Of a stretch of 64,000 nt of DNA, positions 1-13,282 are shown piece after piece (within the stretch, counting starts at the first letter, position 1; each line of letters opens with the position of its first letter). A program made the translations under genes and the position numbers. The notes under the pieces were generated by a model. That model had not been told where the DNA came from. It saw nothing but the letters and a program-made list of their open reading frames with translations, and did no database searches. This stretch comes from Sorex araneus (Eukaryota > Chordata > Mammalia > Eulipotyphla > Soricidae), in NCBI RefSeq assembly GCF_027595985.1, contig NC_073302.1, forward strand, positions 164,903,951 to 164,967,950, in the 5' to 3' direction.

Positions 1-1549
1 GGTTAGGGTTCTAAGTTTACACTCAGCGTTGCACATCATAGATTTAGCGTCTTTGTACTTAAAAACATGCATTTGTAGATGTATAAATATCATAATGAGA
101 AAGTTTAGCAGGTTTAACCATTATGAGCCCTATTTCATGGAGAGGAGAAATGTCCTCACTGGGTTACTGGGTTCTATGCTAAAAGATAGAAGACTTTCAG
201 GAATTTGCCTAAAGACTGAAAAAAATTAGAACTGGAGCTTTCTGTCTTTAAGTCCCTGTCCCTTCTATCACATTATTTCGTACCAGTATATTCTCAAATA
301 TCATAGCCCTTGGAGAAGTTTTCTTTTTCTGACTAATCCAAAATAGTCGTTTGGGTTATTTCACTATTTCGATGCTTTATACATACGTAAATTGTAATAC
401 ACTGTGTGAAAGCATTAAAAATAGTTGTGCTAAAGCATTCTTATCTATCTCTGCTATAATCCCAGCATCTAGAACATTGATGTGGATACCTTTAAATGAG
501 GAAGTGAATCAGCGAGCATTTTGTATTCCTACAAGGGTGTCAGTTCCGTCATGTGGTCTATGTGTAGACGGAAGTAGAGCAGGGATACTTTTAATAAGAT
601 AGGAGGTCTCTCAGAGTAGCAGTTGCATTTGAGGCAGAAAATCAATTTCTACCCTGGATGACATTTTCAAAAGAAGTGTATCTGGTAGCATGGAATCTTC
701 TCTCTGACAGGGCTTATGTCAAAATACAAGGATGTCTAGATGAGTGGCCCACATTCTGTAGAGAAGGTGAGTTGTTCAAAGATGCCTCCGACTGTATAAT
801 GTGATTTTCAGTTTTTGTTTTAACAAACTTTCTGCCTGCATAGTTAGAAAGTGACTAGGGCTTGGTGAGAATATTGACGTTCAGCAAGAAAATTTGATGT
901 GTAAAATACATATATGCACAGACATTTTTAATGTTTTGTGGGGAAGAAATATGGGATACAGATCCCCCAAGTTAGCTAGTATGTACAATATTTTTGGTAA
1001 TAGGGTGGAGACTGCCTGTCTGGTATGTTCTCAAATATTTGAAATGCAGCCATTGTTTAAGACCTAAAATTCACAATAAGATGGAGAAAATATCAGGAAA
1101 AATGTAGTCTACTAATCACAACTTATGCAAAACATATTAAGTAAATGAACCCAGCCACTTGTCATGTACACACCATTGTGCTAAGGAATGCCTTTCCTTG
1201 TGGTATTTGTTAGAGAGGAAAATCATAAACAAAGTGGATTAGCTTATTCATCCCCATGTTTGGAATTAAGCATTTTTAACAGTTATCTACTTCCCATTGT
1301 CTGTCTGGCCCGAGTTCTGTCTTGTCAGTAAAATGCTTAACCTGCTACTGTCAGAATTGAGATAGGGTCATCAGAATCTTGTGGTCAACTAAGAAGATAA
1401 AGCAGGGAAACTGGGAGTTTTGGATGTAGGGTAGGGTGAGGGAGAAGAGAGGAAAACGGGCGTGGATTTGGTGTATCTACACATAAAGCCAGATTACTGC
1501 TTTCTTGGTGCCACTCAGTGTCCTAGGAAGTGTCAGATAGCTTTCATTC

Positions 1550-1551
<2 letters not shown>
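1..1551. other. Unique AT-rich DNA, no gene seen
   Basis: No repeat, splice-flanked exon or RNA gene could be recognised. Open frames here are under 90 codons, with no domain or signal that I recognise. The first ten bases resemble a telomere unit and a half, but no array follows. Confidence 0.6.
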
Positions 1552-1591
<40 letters not shown>

Positions 1592-1620
1592 TCTCTCTCT
1601 CTCTCTCTCCCTCTGTCTCC
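1552..1620. repeat. (CT)n microsatellite
   Basis: A nearly pure CT tract is broken only by a few TT, CC and GT steps. It is followed to about 1685 by a short AT/CA-rich patch and TTTA repeats. Leucine-serine-rich open frames across it are an artefact of the dinucleotide repeat. Confidence 0.9.
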
Positions 1621-1689
1621 CCCTCCATCTCCTTTTTATGGACACATACATATATATATACACTCATATACAGACATACACATCTTTTA

Positions 1690-4600
1690 TTTATTTATTT
1701 TTTACATACACATCTTTTAAAATAGGGTGACACGGCTTTTATTTTTTAACTAGATGAGAGGCAATACTGTGGGTAATATCACCCCCAATATTATCCTCCA
1801 ATCGCAGAAACAACTGGATAGAGAAGAGGGCTTTCTTGGCGAGCAAACAGCCTAAGCTGGGAAGCATGTCTAACTAGCACAGGCTGTAGAGCAGGCTTCA
1901 AAGAAATAACTAGGAGTCTGGTTTATGCCCGTAGAGTTCAAGTGATGTAGCAGTCTATACATATTTAGTAGTTTTTCAAGAAAGGTAATGAATATTCATG
2001 AGGGAGAACAGTGGGTATGTGCTGCTGATGTACAGGCATACATCCTGTGTACAGAAAATGGTGGAGAAATGTCAGCAGGGGAGTTTAGTTTTCAGGATGG
2101 GAATGATGAGGAAAGTGGCTGGAGATTAAGGAGGCATCAGGACACTATCTCCTCAGACCAATATTTTCCAGTCAGGGGTCAGGATTCCTCTGAGCACAAA
2201 GGTATTTGTAAACCTCTGTCTTAGCCCACTGGAAGCGAAAAGAATGTAATAAGGTGCAATTCCTGGATAGGGGTTGTCACATCCTCCAAATCACAAGTGT
2301 AGGCCAATCTGTTTTTGATCTCTTAATTTTGGGCACAAAAGGACCCAAAAGTTGCAGAAAGCTATGCTCACTGGATTAGGAGAGAAACGTATTACTTATT
2401 GATTTGAAAATTACTGATAATCTGTCCTGAGCTGGAAAGAGGAGTTCATGCATTTTTGAACTTTTACTATGCTCCCAGTTCTCTCTGAAGAATTAAATGT
2501 ACTTTCAGAATTTCATTTAATCCAAACTTAGATGAAAGCTTGATAGGAGGATGATCTCAAGCTCTTGAAATGAAGTGATAAGAAACCCTCCTCTAAACAG
2601 GAGGCCTGGTTCTTTGCAGACAAAATGTGTCGGCTCCAGAATTTTCCTTGGGGCTGTTTTCTTTTCCCCCCTTAATTGGGTATATGAGATTAGAAAGTGT
2701 GTAGACTTCTATCTTTGACTCTCCAAAGAGTTCATAGTTTAAAAACATTTCAAAACCCCAAACTTTAAAAGGTAAAAGTAATCGGAGTGTGCATCAATAA
2801 GTTAATGACCATCACGATTGTAAATTAATCGAGGTAGCTCCTTTTGACCTGCTCCAGATGTCATGTCAATTGATTAAATGTCCAGAGACAGTTAAATGGA
2901 AAAAGACAACTTTATTATAATGCTTCAGGCAGGGAATATTTTTATTTTGCTATTAGGAGCACATCCACATGTCAGTGACCAATTCCATTTGAAAAAGAGA
3001 CACTTTTGGGGAAATGTACAATTAGAAAAAATCTCCAAGGTGAATCTCAGGTCTGTGCTAACCACCTCTGTTATTTTTAGTTGACATTAGAAATCAAAAA
3101 GGATAACATTTTCCAGGCTTTATTTTGACTTGGGCAGGAAGGGTTTTTGATTCCATCTCTCCTAAGTGGCATGGGCTGGTGAGGCCGTGGGAGCTGGCAG
3201 GCTCTGTAGATATTGCTTGAGGTATGTTCTGCACTGGATCTCTGCACTTCCCCAGCACGGAATAAATTGGAGAAGGCATCAGGGAAGTCTCTGGTTTTCA
3301 GGCTACTCTCTCCTGCCGGCCTTTCTGAACGTTCTGAAGAGGCCTCCTTCTTGTTGGGTCATTTGGTAGCCATGAATATGCCTTCTGGGATAACTGTTTG
3401 AGCATCATCTTTTCAGTGGTGATGGGTGAATCTGAAAAGGAAAGGGACCACTTTACCTTTTTAAGAGAAAAAAATACCTTGTTATAAACATATAGTTGGA
3501 CCCTCTTCAGAGCTGGCACTTAGGTAAGGAGAAACCTTGCATAAATGAGAGGAGTATTAGGAATGTCTGACACTTGGGAACAGTGGATGATAGACTAAAA
3601 TTGATCACATGCAGGTAATTTGATCAGTTAAACAAAAATTGTGTTGTCTGGCAGACAAACTAAGTTCCTAATCACATGAAAAATAGTCTGCTGAATAGAC
3701 CTATAGATACATAATCTCTTGTAGTATGTGAGGTCAGGAAGTTGTTTCTTCTGGGGCCTGAAAAACTTTAGAATGGCCCGTGGCACCAGCCTTTCAAGGA
3801 ATAGACAGAACTTTATGTCCCCAGATACCATGGATAATGTAAGATTTAGCACACTGGTTTTAGGTCAGTCGATCATATTTTTCTGATCACCTTTAGATTT
3901 CTACTGTAATCCGTTCTTATTTTTTATGATTATTTTTATCACCTTGTTTTTTGGGTAACACATCCTTCTTAGATAGAAGGCCTAGGTTGAAAATAAAATT
4001 GGACAGTGATTCTAGTGATGATCATAAGAAAGAAGTAGAAAGTCATGATGTTTGAGTATTATGCTTTAAAAATATAAGCTAAACCTCTTAAATTTTGTGA
4101 TCAAATTTCTTGTGGGATCGTAAAATTTGAATCTCTTATGCTTATTTATAGCTCATATTTCAGGCATTGGAAACCAAGAACACCATTCCAAACACATTGT
4201 ATTTGTGTTTGACTCTGGACTGGGAATGCAGTGAGACTTTCTGTCCTGAAGTTCATTGTCATTGGGGAACATAGGCACTAATCAGGCTATTACAACCCAG
4301 ATTTTACAGTAGTAGAATTATTACTATGCTAAAAAGTAAATCATATACAGTGGATACCATTGGTCTTGGGTCTTCCTGGAAGAAGTGTTAACTGATCAGA
4401 GGGCCAAACCATTCTGGAGAGGTCAGGAGATAGATCATGGGTCAGAGGCCTACTATCTCATGGGCCCGAGAACTGCATGAACCTTTTCCCAGAATACTTG
4501 AATCTAAGCATGAGAGGCCCCTGAGCATTGTGAGATGTGACACTTGGGGCTCCAAATACTGCTGAACTTGAGCAAGTGTGACTTTGTCACCCTGAACACT

Positions 4601-4730
4601 GAACTCTTCAGCCCAGTTGACTTCTCTGGGTCTGGCTTTGACTCTCTGAGTATTGCTTGAGAGTCCTTCCCTCCAAAAAGTCTTTTATATATTTATGAAT
4701 AAACAAAATGTAGTTAATGTGCTAACCATT
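1690..4730. other. Unique non-coding DNA
   Basis: This stretch is AT-rich and complex in sequence, and I see no confident repeat family. The short open frames lack a splice context or a recognisable protein signature. Confidence 0.55.
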
Positions 4731-4794
4731 GTATATACATATACAGTGTATATACATATACATATACATATATATGTATATGCATACATATATG
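4731..4794. repeat. TATACA-type AT/CA simple repeat
   Basis: Imperfect alternation of TATACATA units forms a 64-base purine-pyrimidine alternating and partly self-complementary patch. Confidence 0.8.
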
Positions 4795-6572
4795 GTCACC
4801 TCATTTTCTCACATAGTGGTGCTGTATTTTGTGATAGTTTTAAAACAGAAACAACAGTAAAGATCCCAAGTATTGGGACTATATCATCTTCTAAGTCTCA
4901 CTTACTGGAAGTGTATTCCTTTAAGAATAACATTTGGATATTTGCCATTTTATTCATTCTTTGAAAATACATTTATGACTCATAATAAATTATAACAACT
5001 ACGTTGTACTTTTAAGAATATGCCTGTTACCTTCAACAAACACTTAGGATGGCTAATAAGCAATTTGCTACTACTCTTACTATTATTAGTACTATATGAA
5101 GAATCCTTAGAAAATCTTTGAAAACTTACTTTTGTCTAGAGGTACCAATGTAGAACACTAAACTGTTTGGCAAAGGATTTGAAACATATTGTCAGAAATA
5201 CAAGTATTTACTGCACTTCTTAGTTTCATAGTTTCATTAGGACTGAAAATTGCATCATCATTTGTCATTAAATCAAAACTTACAAAAGTGGCAATTGTGA
5301 CCGCAATGCAAGAGAATGAGGATCGGGAGTGTAAGTGAGATTTCTTTTGTGATAAATTATCTAGCTCCTGGCTACCGTGTAGGAGCTTTATTAACTGCCT
5401 ATAAATTGTTCATCATAAAATCTAGTTCATTCCTGTTAATTAGGCCAAGGCTACGAAGATTTTTTTTCCCTCTTCTCTCTTGAAAGCTGCCTGGGCTGAC
5501 AGGAGAGTAGCTATACCAGAACACTTAAGAAAGGGCCCTCTGCTAAGCATGGTGCTCTATTCCACAAAAGAATAAATGCGAGAAAAGGGTCTCCTGAATT
5601 AAAATTACTTAGGTCTCTTTAAAGTGAAAATGGAGTGATATTTAAGGTATTCACAGAAGGTTAGAGTTCAAATAACTGTGCATCCTAACTTCAGACTGTT
5701 TCAGCCAATTACATGGGACAAAGGAACAGTATACACATGAAGGGAATAGGTATACTCATTAGAAATGATTAATGCAAAGCAAGTTGCAGAAATACAAATA
5801 GGCATATCAGATTTTCCTGACACGTGGTTCCATGTCATTTTATTATGCATTTTCCTCCATGAAATTGAGCTTTAATGCAGAATGATTTTTGAGAAAATCT
5901 TATATTTGTTGCCAATCAACAATTTTGTTTTTCTGTTGTATTTTTGCTTTGCATGGTACCCACAGAAGTGATCAACTGGCAGTGGATGTTATGTTTATAT
6001 TATCTCATATTTTGCATTGCTAACTGGCTCCCTTGATACCATTTAAGGTGCATCCCTAATCAGCTCTCACGTTTCACACTTTCTTTGCAATTTCTGGATT
6101 TTATGAAGAGTAGACACACCGTGCCCTAGTTCTGGATGCCAAAGTGGTTGTGACTTCAGGAAGTCCCAATAGTCAGAGCCAGGGGCTGAGTCAAGCCGTG
6201 TGATTGCTCCCCTGAGATGCAGTTAGCAAGCTTCTCTGACAGGGGCCAGAGGCAAGGAAGAGTCAAAGACTAGAAAAGTCGAGTCTGTTTGCACACACTC
6301 CTGTTCTTAACACCCATTAAGGTGCAATTAAGAATGGTCAGAAGCACTCTTGTATTTGGAAGCCCTAAATAATAGTACAAGTTGGGGTGAAAAGGGGAAA
6401 AAATAGCTCAAACCTAGGAAAACAGGTCTTACACATATTTTTTAAAATGTTTTACTTAAGCTGTTTTCTATTTCTCTTGTAAATGCTAATATTATCTATT
6501 CATTATTAAAGAAATTATAGAATTATAGAACAATTAGGGCAAATATGTCTCATTTCCAAGATCTTATGCAAA
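4795..6572. other. Unique non-coding DNA
   Basis: No repeat or gene is recognised. Sequence complexity is normal and the base composition is AT-rich. Confidence 0.5.
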
Positions 6573-6637
6573 TGTATATATAAAGATATATATAAAGATA
6601 TATCTATATCTATAGATATATGTATATATATATATAA
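6573..6637. repeat. TATA/GATA-type simple repeat
   Basis: Units such as AAGATATATAT are followed by CTATATCTATAG and TATATA. The patch is partly palindromic. A run of C with one A lies further on at 6797-6816. Confidence 0.75.
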
Positions 6638-7938
6638 ATTCCTTTGCAATTCACAGAACCCAACCTGTATATTTTACCTGGTTCATCTTCTGGGTAATGT
6701 TGCTGGCTTCACAAGACAGTAAGGCAATTGTAACTCATGAAAGGTCATTCTAAGTTAGTTTCTTAGGAAGAAAATACAGTTCTCCTTTTCCCTGTCACCC
6801 CCCCCACCCCCCTCCGGGTCTGCAGGAGGCTTACTTGGCTGACAATGGTTTGAATGGGTAACTTGCACTCTAGGCTATGGTAATGCCTTAGAGACCTTAC
6901 CAATGAATGCCTTCAGGGGATAAATTGCAATAGGTTTAAATAGTCTTTCTGATAATTATAGAGATTGCTTAAGCTCTGCCTGACTCAGTTTTAATTGAAA
7001 TAATTATTTTTTTCCTTTTGAAAAGACTGAAAAAAAAGCCTTTAGAATGTGATATTTATCTTAAGCATTAAAATAAAAACTTTTCTAAAAATGATCAAAT
7101 ATCCATTTTTATTATCATCCCATCAATTAAAAGAAATGATAACTAAATGATGAATTCTAGTGCATGGATTTGGTTGCAGTTTTCACTTAGATAATTTGGG
7201 GTTTTCTCCCATTCAACTCTGGAAAGGCAAGTGGACATTAATAATTTTCAAATTTGGGGAAATGATTTTTATTCTTATGGGATGAATGTTTATACCTCCC
7301 TACTTCTTTGATGAAGCCTCAGAGGTGAGGATATTAATTGCTGAGGCCTTTTGGACATAATTTGTATGAAACTATACTTGTTAGGCTTTGTGTCTTAGAA
7401 GAAAAAATACCAGAGCTTCCTCTTCTGCCACCGGAGGGTATAAGGAAGTAGTATCTGCTTCGAAACCAGGAAGATGGTTCTCACCAACAATTAAGTCTTG
7501 GGCACTTTTATTTTGGAATTTTTAATCTTTAGGATGCAGATGAATGTCCATCACCCAACCTTTGACGTTTTGTTATAGTAGCCCTCCCTGACTATTCATT
7601 TAGCTTGTGACACAATCTCAACATAAGGACTAGAATGTAGCACAGATGATAGTGTATAAAGAATAGTCTGGGCAGATGGGGAAGTAGAGAATGTGGACAA
7701 GGCACAAATGCTTTTTTAACCATTTCCTCCTCCCAAAGAGCCCACACTGCTTAGGTTCATTGCCCTTTGACAAGAACTAGTCATTTAGTTCTTTACCTAT
7801 ATGCCAGGGGATGGAAAACGAAATTCATGACAGGGAAATCCTTTCCTAGCAGGAATTCTACACTGTAGAGAGGAACACACATATTTTTGGTGAGCAACTG
7901 GTGGTTTGTGGCACAACATTTTGAATGTTTCATTAAAT
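6638..7938. other. Unique non-coding DNA with C-rich run
   Basis: Apart from the C-rich run at 6797-6816, no repeat or gene is recognised. Confidence 0.5.
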
Positions 7939-8176
7939 GTCACTGTCACTGTCATCCCGTTGCTCATCGATTTGTTCGAGCGGGAACTAGTAATGTCTCT
8001 CATTGAGAGACTTATTGTTACTTTTTTTGGCATATCCAATATGCACAGGTAGCTTGCCAGGCTCTGCTGTGCGGGCTCCATACTCTCGGTAGCTTGCCGG
8101 GCTCTCTGAGAGGGGTGGAGGAATCGAACACGGGTTGGCCGAGTGAAAGGCGAAAGCCCAACCACTGTGCTATGTA
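7939..8176 (-). mobile_element. Class II tRNA-headed SINE, minus strand
   Basis: Read on the minus strand, the tRNA-like head (GGGTTCGA-type B box degraded to GTGTTCGA) is followed by the class II body: GCAAGCTACCGAGAGTAT, then GGCATATT-like motifs, then ATCGATGAGCAACGGGATGACAG. It ends in ACAGTGACAGTGAC rather than poly(A). The first bases of the head are missing or replaced near 8176. Confidence 0.85.
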
Positions 8177-8379
8177 GGAAATACATTTAACAACTGTGTA
8201 CTCTACAAATTCTAAGGTCACTTTAAGTTATGAACAATTCTTTTTGGTGCCACAACTTTAGTTTAATCAACCATCTAGTTGAGTGAAGTCAAACTCCATT
8301 GGAGTTTGAATGAATTTATAATATTTTGACTGAAAATAATGGATACTTGAGTGTAATGAATTTGTATGATATGCTTTTG

Positions 8380-8516
8380 TTTGTTTTGTTTGGGAGCCAT
8401 CCCTCATAAGCTCAGGGAATTCATTTTGTCTCTACATTCAGGAGTCACTCCTGGCCATGCGTGGGAGAGCCAAGCAGATGCCAGAATTGAACCTGGGTTG
8501 AACCTGGTTGAACTTA
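8380..8516 (-). mobile_element. Class I SINE, minus strand, diverged and truncated
   Basis: The plus strand shows the reverse complement of the class I body (GGGAGCCATCC..., CAGGAGTCACTCCTGGC) and of the B box (GAACCTGGGTT). The head breaks off in three imperfect copies of TTGAACCTGG around 8488-8515. Confidence 0.65.
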
Positions 8517-9049
8517 ATACAAAAAGATTAAGTATGTAATCTTTTTGCAGCCGATGTAAACTTTGTCTTTATTATTGCATTAACCTTCCTAAATACTGTC
8601 ACCTTCCACAATTTATTTCCCAACATTCCTTTTAGAAATCTCCTAGCAGATTCAGAAGAATACTACTTTCAGATTTTAACTTAGTGTATATAGATCAGGT
8701 TAGTTTTAGCATATTTTCAACATAATCTAATTTGCAAGTTTTATTTTTGCTCTCAATGGTTGTTGAGTTCAATTTTGTGAAACTTATTTTTAAGTATTAT
8801 TATCCTATAGATATTTCATTAAAAACTCATAATACTCTGTTGATGATCAGACTGTTAGTTCTATTGAAAAGACCTTAAACATCTGCACATTACTACAGAT
8901 TTTTAAGGAGAATAAAAATTTTTGCTTCCACTTATTGCTTAGTCTTTTATTCTTAAGAATTTTCTGGTATTGCTTCTATTCTTTCTTCAAGTTATCCCCA
9001 CTGATTTCTGCACTGCTTCTTGATACTATAAAAGGAAATTTTAGTTTGC

Positions 9050-9215
9050 TTTGGGGCCATACCTACCTGAGCCAATGCTCAGGGGATGCTCCTATTTCTG
9101 CATGCAGGAATCACTCTGGCAGTGCTTGCAGGACTGCATGGGATGCAGGGGATCGAACCCAGGTTGGCCACATGAAAGGCAAATGCCCTACCTGCTGTAT
9201 TATTGTCCCGGCCCC
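9050..9215 (-). mobile_element. Class I SINE, minus strand
   Basis: The reverse complement of the whole head is present: GATCGAACCCAGGTTGGCC, then GGCAAATGCCCTACC, ending TCCCGGCCCC. The body before it reads GGGGCCATACCTAC and CAGGAATCACTC. Part of the 100-residue open frame across this region is SINE antisense. Confidence 0.85.
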
Positions 9216-9660
9216 TAAAAGGAGATGTCTTGGATAGCTGGGAAATGAGTAAGCGTTGGATGGCTGGGAAGACATTAAAACACAAGATGGAGAAAAGTCG
9301 CAATTCATAAGCCTTGAAGCCTATATGATAAAAGATTTGCCTTGGGGTAAGAAAGTCCTCGGGAAAGCCTGACAAAGAAGTGAAAGCTTTATTTTGGGTC
9401 AATAAAAGAATTAGGAAAAAAGGTCAAGAGGAGTGGGGAGGATGCAGATCATTTTTGTATACGGTGATGGCAGGGAGACTCAAAGAGACTAAGATGGCAT
9501 TAAATGCGAGAATCTTTAAATGTTTGGCAACATGTTTTAAGCAGCAGAAATATGATGATGTAGTTTTCTAAATTTATGAACCAGTGGGTAAATATTTTAT
9601 TTCGTTTTTTCCCTTGAATTGCAGTGGAGATGAACTGTATTAGCACTATTTGTGTGTGAA

Positions 9661-9664
<4 letters not shown>

Positions 9665-9695
<31 letters not shown>
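9665..9695. repeat. (TG)n microsatellite
   Basis: About 15 TG units follow an imperfect TGTATGTG lead-in from about 9650. Confidence 0.9.
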
Positions 9696-9697
<2 letters not shown>

Positions 9698-9699
9698 AT

Positions 9700-10960
9700 T
9701 TGTTTTCAATGCACTGTTTCAGCTCATTTTTTTCCTACTTATTTTTCACTGGGTAGTTGTGTCTTATCTTCTTTGCATCATTAGGTAAATCATTTGGCTC
9801 CCACCTTTAAGTTATTCTATTAAAAAATGCTGACTTTTATTGGGTGTGACAGGTAAAATATTTTCTGTTAAACACCAGATTTCTAGAACAAAAGTTAAAT
9901 TTAAAAAAATATTTGAAAAATAGAAATATATGAAAAGAGCATAACTGTCTATTTAGTCTGAATCTATAAAATTTATCAGGGCATTATATGAGGTTTTGGT
10001 CCCTGGGACAATAAAACAGAAACAGCTAATATGGGACAATGATACCATGGGACATTGATACAGAAATGGACAAATAAAAATATACATATTGACATGAGAG
10101 GCTATGGAGCCATCTTTTTAAAATTTCAATCATGGATCAAATTTAAGCCTGTGATTTTGGGCTTACTCATCAGAGGAGAAATATCATGAGCTATTTGCTC
10201 TCTCCTCCATAATGCAGCTCTGTCAAGGTAGGAGTTATGTTGAGATCATCAAAGCTATAGTCAAGGACCATCTTTGCGAATCATGAAATCATATGCTGCT
10301 GGTTATATGAACTGAAAAAAACAAAAACAAAACTCTTGTTCAACACCAGTGAAACCAGTGGTTCAATTAAACATTGCCAAAGGCAATTTGACTTACACCT
10401 TCTCAATCTATGCTTATAGCACACACAGCACACACACACACACAGAGAAAGAGAAAGAGAGAGAAGGAGAGAAAGAGAACTATGCTATTGCCTAAACCAT
10501 GTACAGTACCAGAACTCCTCTAGTGCTAACAAGGAATAAAGTTCTTGCACCAGATGGTGCCTCTTGTCTCCATCTATCTCTAGCCCAAACAATCTGCCAG
10601 AGTTTTGAAGAAAAATGCAATGTGATCATGTTGCAAAGTATATGAAGAAACAGTATGAAAAGTAATCTGGCTCAAGCAGTGGAACCCAGAGAAAAAGAAA
10701 ATTATTATGAATTTTAAATCAATGCATGAGGGTTCTGTTATCTTTGCACTTCACTCCATAAAACAAATGGTATACCCATGCAGAGTATCTCATTTAATTT
10801 TTCTCTACATCTCCACAACATATTAAAGCCAGTCAATATGGTGTAGGTAAAAGAAATTAATTTGAATATCTTGTTTATATAACATAATAGTTTGATGACT
10901 TCTGAAAAAATCACTAACTATAAATGGAGTCCTTAGAAGAAATTTATTTTTATTTTTTTG
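9700..10960. other. Unique DNA with a CA/GA patch
   Basis: No gene is seen. A compound CACACA then GAGAAAGAGA purine-rich repeat lies at 10421-10479. The rest is AT-rich and not recognised. Confidence 0.5.
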
Positions 10961-11121
10961 TTTTGGTGGTCACACCTTGCTGTGCTTAGGGCTTACTCTT
11001 GGCTCTGTAATCAGAGATCATTCTGGTAGTGCACAGGGGACCCTGTGGGGTACCAGTGATAAAATCCAGGTTAAATGTTTGCAAGGCAAGTCCCCTACCC
11101 ATTGTACTATCTCTCTGGCTC
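10961..11121 (-). mobile_element. Class I SINE, minus strand, moderately diverged
   Basis: GTTTTGGTGGTCACACC (body end) leads to GGGCTTACTCTTGGCTCTG, GATAAAATCCAGGTTAAATG in place of the B box, and ATTGTACTATCTCTCTGGCTC as the head start. An A-rich tail, seen as a T run, precedes 10961. Confidence 0.8.
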
Positions 11122-12350
11122 ACAAACTTATTTTTTTAATTATTTTTGCTCCTGTATTGTCTCAGTACTGAATTTAGTGACCTTAATAAAGAGACTTGAT
11201 TAAAGTTTTATACCACCTTTTCTGTATACCCTTAGAATGTTCATTATTGATATTGGATTGGATTTGGGTGGAGGGGTGCATTTTTTTCGTTAGATTTTTG
11301 TGGGTTCCAGATTTCTAAATGTCCTGCCTATACTTTGTTCAAGATATAGATATTTCTTTGTATAAGATATCTGAAAAGTTTGAGTATTATAGAAATCTAG
11401 TGTTTTATGCCCAGATGATATTTAAGTCTAGTTATTTTCTAAATATGACCCATATGGTTAGACATGGTAGTTTTATGTTAATTTTTGGTTTGGAATGATA
11501 TAAGCAGTGATCCTAGAAATTAATGAGGATTTGATAAATGGTAACTAGTTGGTGCTATTCAAAGCGTGATATTCTGGCCAGTTCTGATCAGCTATGTGGT
11601 GAAATGAGTCTATGATAAGACAAATATGGAAATTTAGAGTCAGCTTAAAAATTTCGACAGCTGTTTGATAAGCTTGTTATTATTTTTCCATTATAGTTTA
11701 GAGATGTCTCCTGGATAGGAGGACATGAAAACACTATTCTTGACTATAGAAATTTAAGAAAAGATATGCTAGCGATCCATAATTTCATTCATTTTTAAAA
11801 CCAGTGACAATGGATCTACTCATGAAGATAATATAGTTGTGAATAACTAAATTAATAATGAGATTGATAATATAGTTATAATTACCTATGATTCAGGAGC
11901 TTTAATGGAAGTTGTAGAAGAAAGGTAATACATCTGGGGAATATTGCTCAGAAATGAATAGAGTGTAGTTTTGAATTGAATAGACTGGACAAGAGATACA
12001 TTCTGTCTCATTATCAGCTTGGATGTTGTTGTTACCAGTGGACATAGCAGAGAATCATTGGAAAGAAAACCTGTATAACATTGAGTCTGACTTTCAAGTT
12101 CTGAATTAATAATGGCAAACATTTATTTAGAAATCCTCTGTGAACCATGAAAGACTGTAGACCTCAACCAAAGGGTTCAGTATTAGAAATTTAGAACAGA
12201 TGGAAATTCTTCCTGATAGTTTTACTGACAAAAAAAAGTTTCTCCTCACAATTCCTGATGTTTGAGATAGCACTCTTTGCAGTGTTTCTTTTCTTCCCTT
12301 TTGCAGGCGACTCAATACACAGAAGTAGAAGATACCTTTCCTCCCTGCCC
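11122..12350. other. Unique non-coding DNA
   Basis: No interspersed repeat is recognised. A pyrimidine tract ending TTTTGCAG at 12307 looks like a splice acceptor, but no credible downstream donor was found, so no exon is called. Confidence 0.5.
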
Positions 12351-12446
12351 CTTGGGTGCTTCAGTGCTTAGACTCTACACTCTAGAACAATGAATCTTTA
12401 CACGAGTCCCAGTATTCCTTCACTACCAGGGAGGACGAGTCAAAGA
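12351..12446. repeat. Left arm of a long inverted repeat
   Basis: This arm is the reverse complement of 13175-13282. The best-matched core runs from AGACTCTACACTCTAGAACA through AATCTTTACACGAGTCCC to CCTTCACTACCAG and GACGAGTCAAAGA. About 75 aligned bases contain roughly eight differences and one single-base gap. The outer 20 bases match less well, with two gaps. I do not recognise the family. Confidence 0.8.
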
Positions 12447-12738
12447 CTCATAGGTGACTCCGCCTTGCAATGTGAGTTCAACCTTGACAAATGTTGTTAT
12501 AATGTTAGCCCGTAATAATAATGCTGAAATCTGTTTAATGAGGATTTGTCCAAATGATAGCCTCAGTAAAATATGTTTTGTCATCTCATAGTTTAATTTT
12601 TCAAAGAAATAATATTAGAAGTGAGTCAAGTATATTCTTTCTGGTTTTTTTTTTAAATTTAGTTAAAAATTATGTCTTTTAGTTTCACTGTGATTTCTCA
12701 TTCACATTTACAGTATTATTAATGGTATTCTGAATTTT

Positions 12739-12986
12739 GGACTGGAGTGATAGCACAGCGAGTAGGGCATTTGCCTTGCACGTGGCTGACCCGGGTCCAA
12801 TTCCTTCGTCCCTCTCGGAGACCCTGGCAAGCTACAGAGTGTATCCAGCCCACACGTCACAGCCTGGCAAGCTACCCGTGGCATATTTGATATGCCAAAA
12901 ACAGTAACAACAAGTCTCACAATGGAGATATTACTGATGCCCGCTCGAGTAAGTCGATGGACAACAGGATGACAGTGATACAGTGC
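12739..12986 (+). mobile_element. Class II SINE, plus strand, with target duplication
   Basis: The head starts ACTGGAGTGATAGCACAG and has the B box GGGTCCAATTCC. The body carries GCAAGCTACCCGTGGCATAT, ATATGCCAAAAACAGTAAC and CTCACAATGGAGA. The tail is GACAGTGATACAGTGC without poly(A). A 12-base target duplication TATTCTGAATTT occurs at 12726-12737 and 12987-12998. It lies between the two arms of the inverted repeat. Confidence 0.92.
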
Positions 12987-13174
12987 TATTCTGAATTTCA
13001 GTTTAAGTTCTTTTTTTAGCTTACAAGATTTTCATGAACTGTGGCGATGATCCATATGGACACTTTTTGATTTTTTCCACCAAACTCCATTTCAGAGTTA
13101 TCTCTAAAAAGAATGAGTACAATTTCATCTAACTTACACAAACACACATATACATACACATCTACAATAGGGTC

Positions 13175-13282
13175 TCTTTGACTCGTCTGTGCTGGTAGTG
13201 AAGGAAATATTGGGACTCATGTAAAGATTCATTGTTCTAGAATATAGAGTCTAGATGTGAGAGGCACTGAAGTTCCCCCAAG
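13175..13282. repeat. Right arm of a long inverted repeat
   Basis: This is the partner of 12351-12446. It contains two short segments absent from the left arm: about 5 bases near the outer end and about 6 bases before the core. About 730 bases separate the arms, roughly 260 of them a later SINE with its extra target-site copy. Confidence 0.8.

Noticed and set aside
1..10. GGTTAGGGTT at the window start and CCCTAAACC at the end resemble telomere repeats
   Set aside because: Each is under two units and the adjoining sequence is unique DNA, so coincidence is the better explanation.
7797..8186. 129-codon minus-strand open frame
   Set aside because: Most of it is class II SINE sequence.
12290..12400. 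Exon starting after TTTTGCAG at 12307
   Set aside because: No matching donor or conserved frame follows, and the sequence runs into the inverted repeat.
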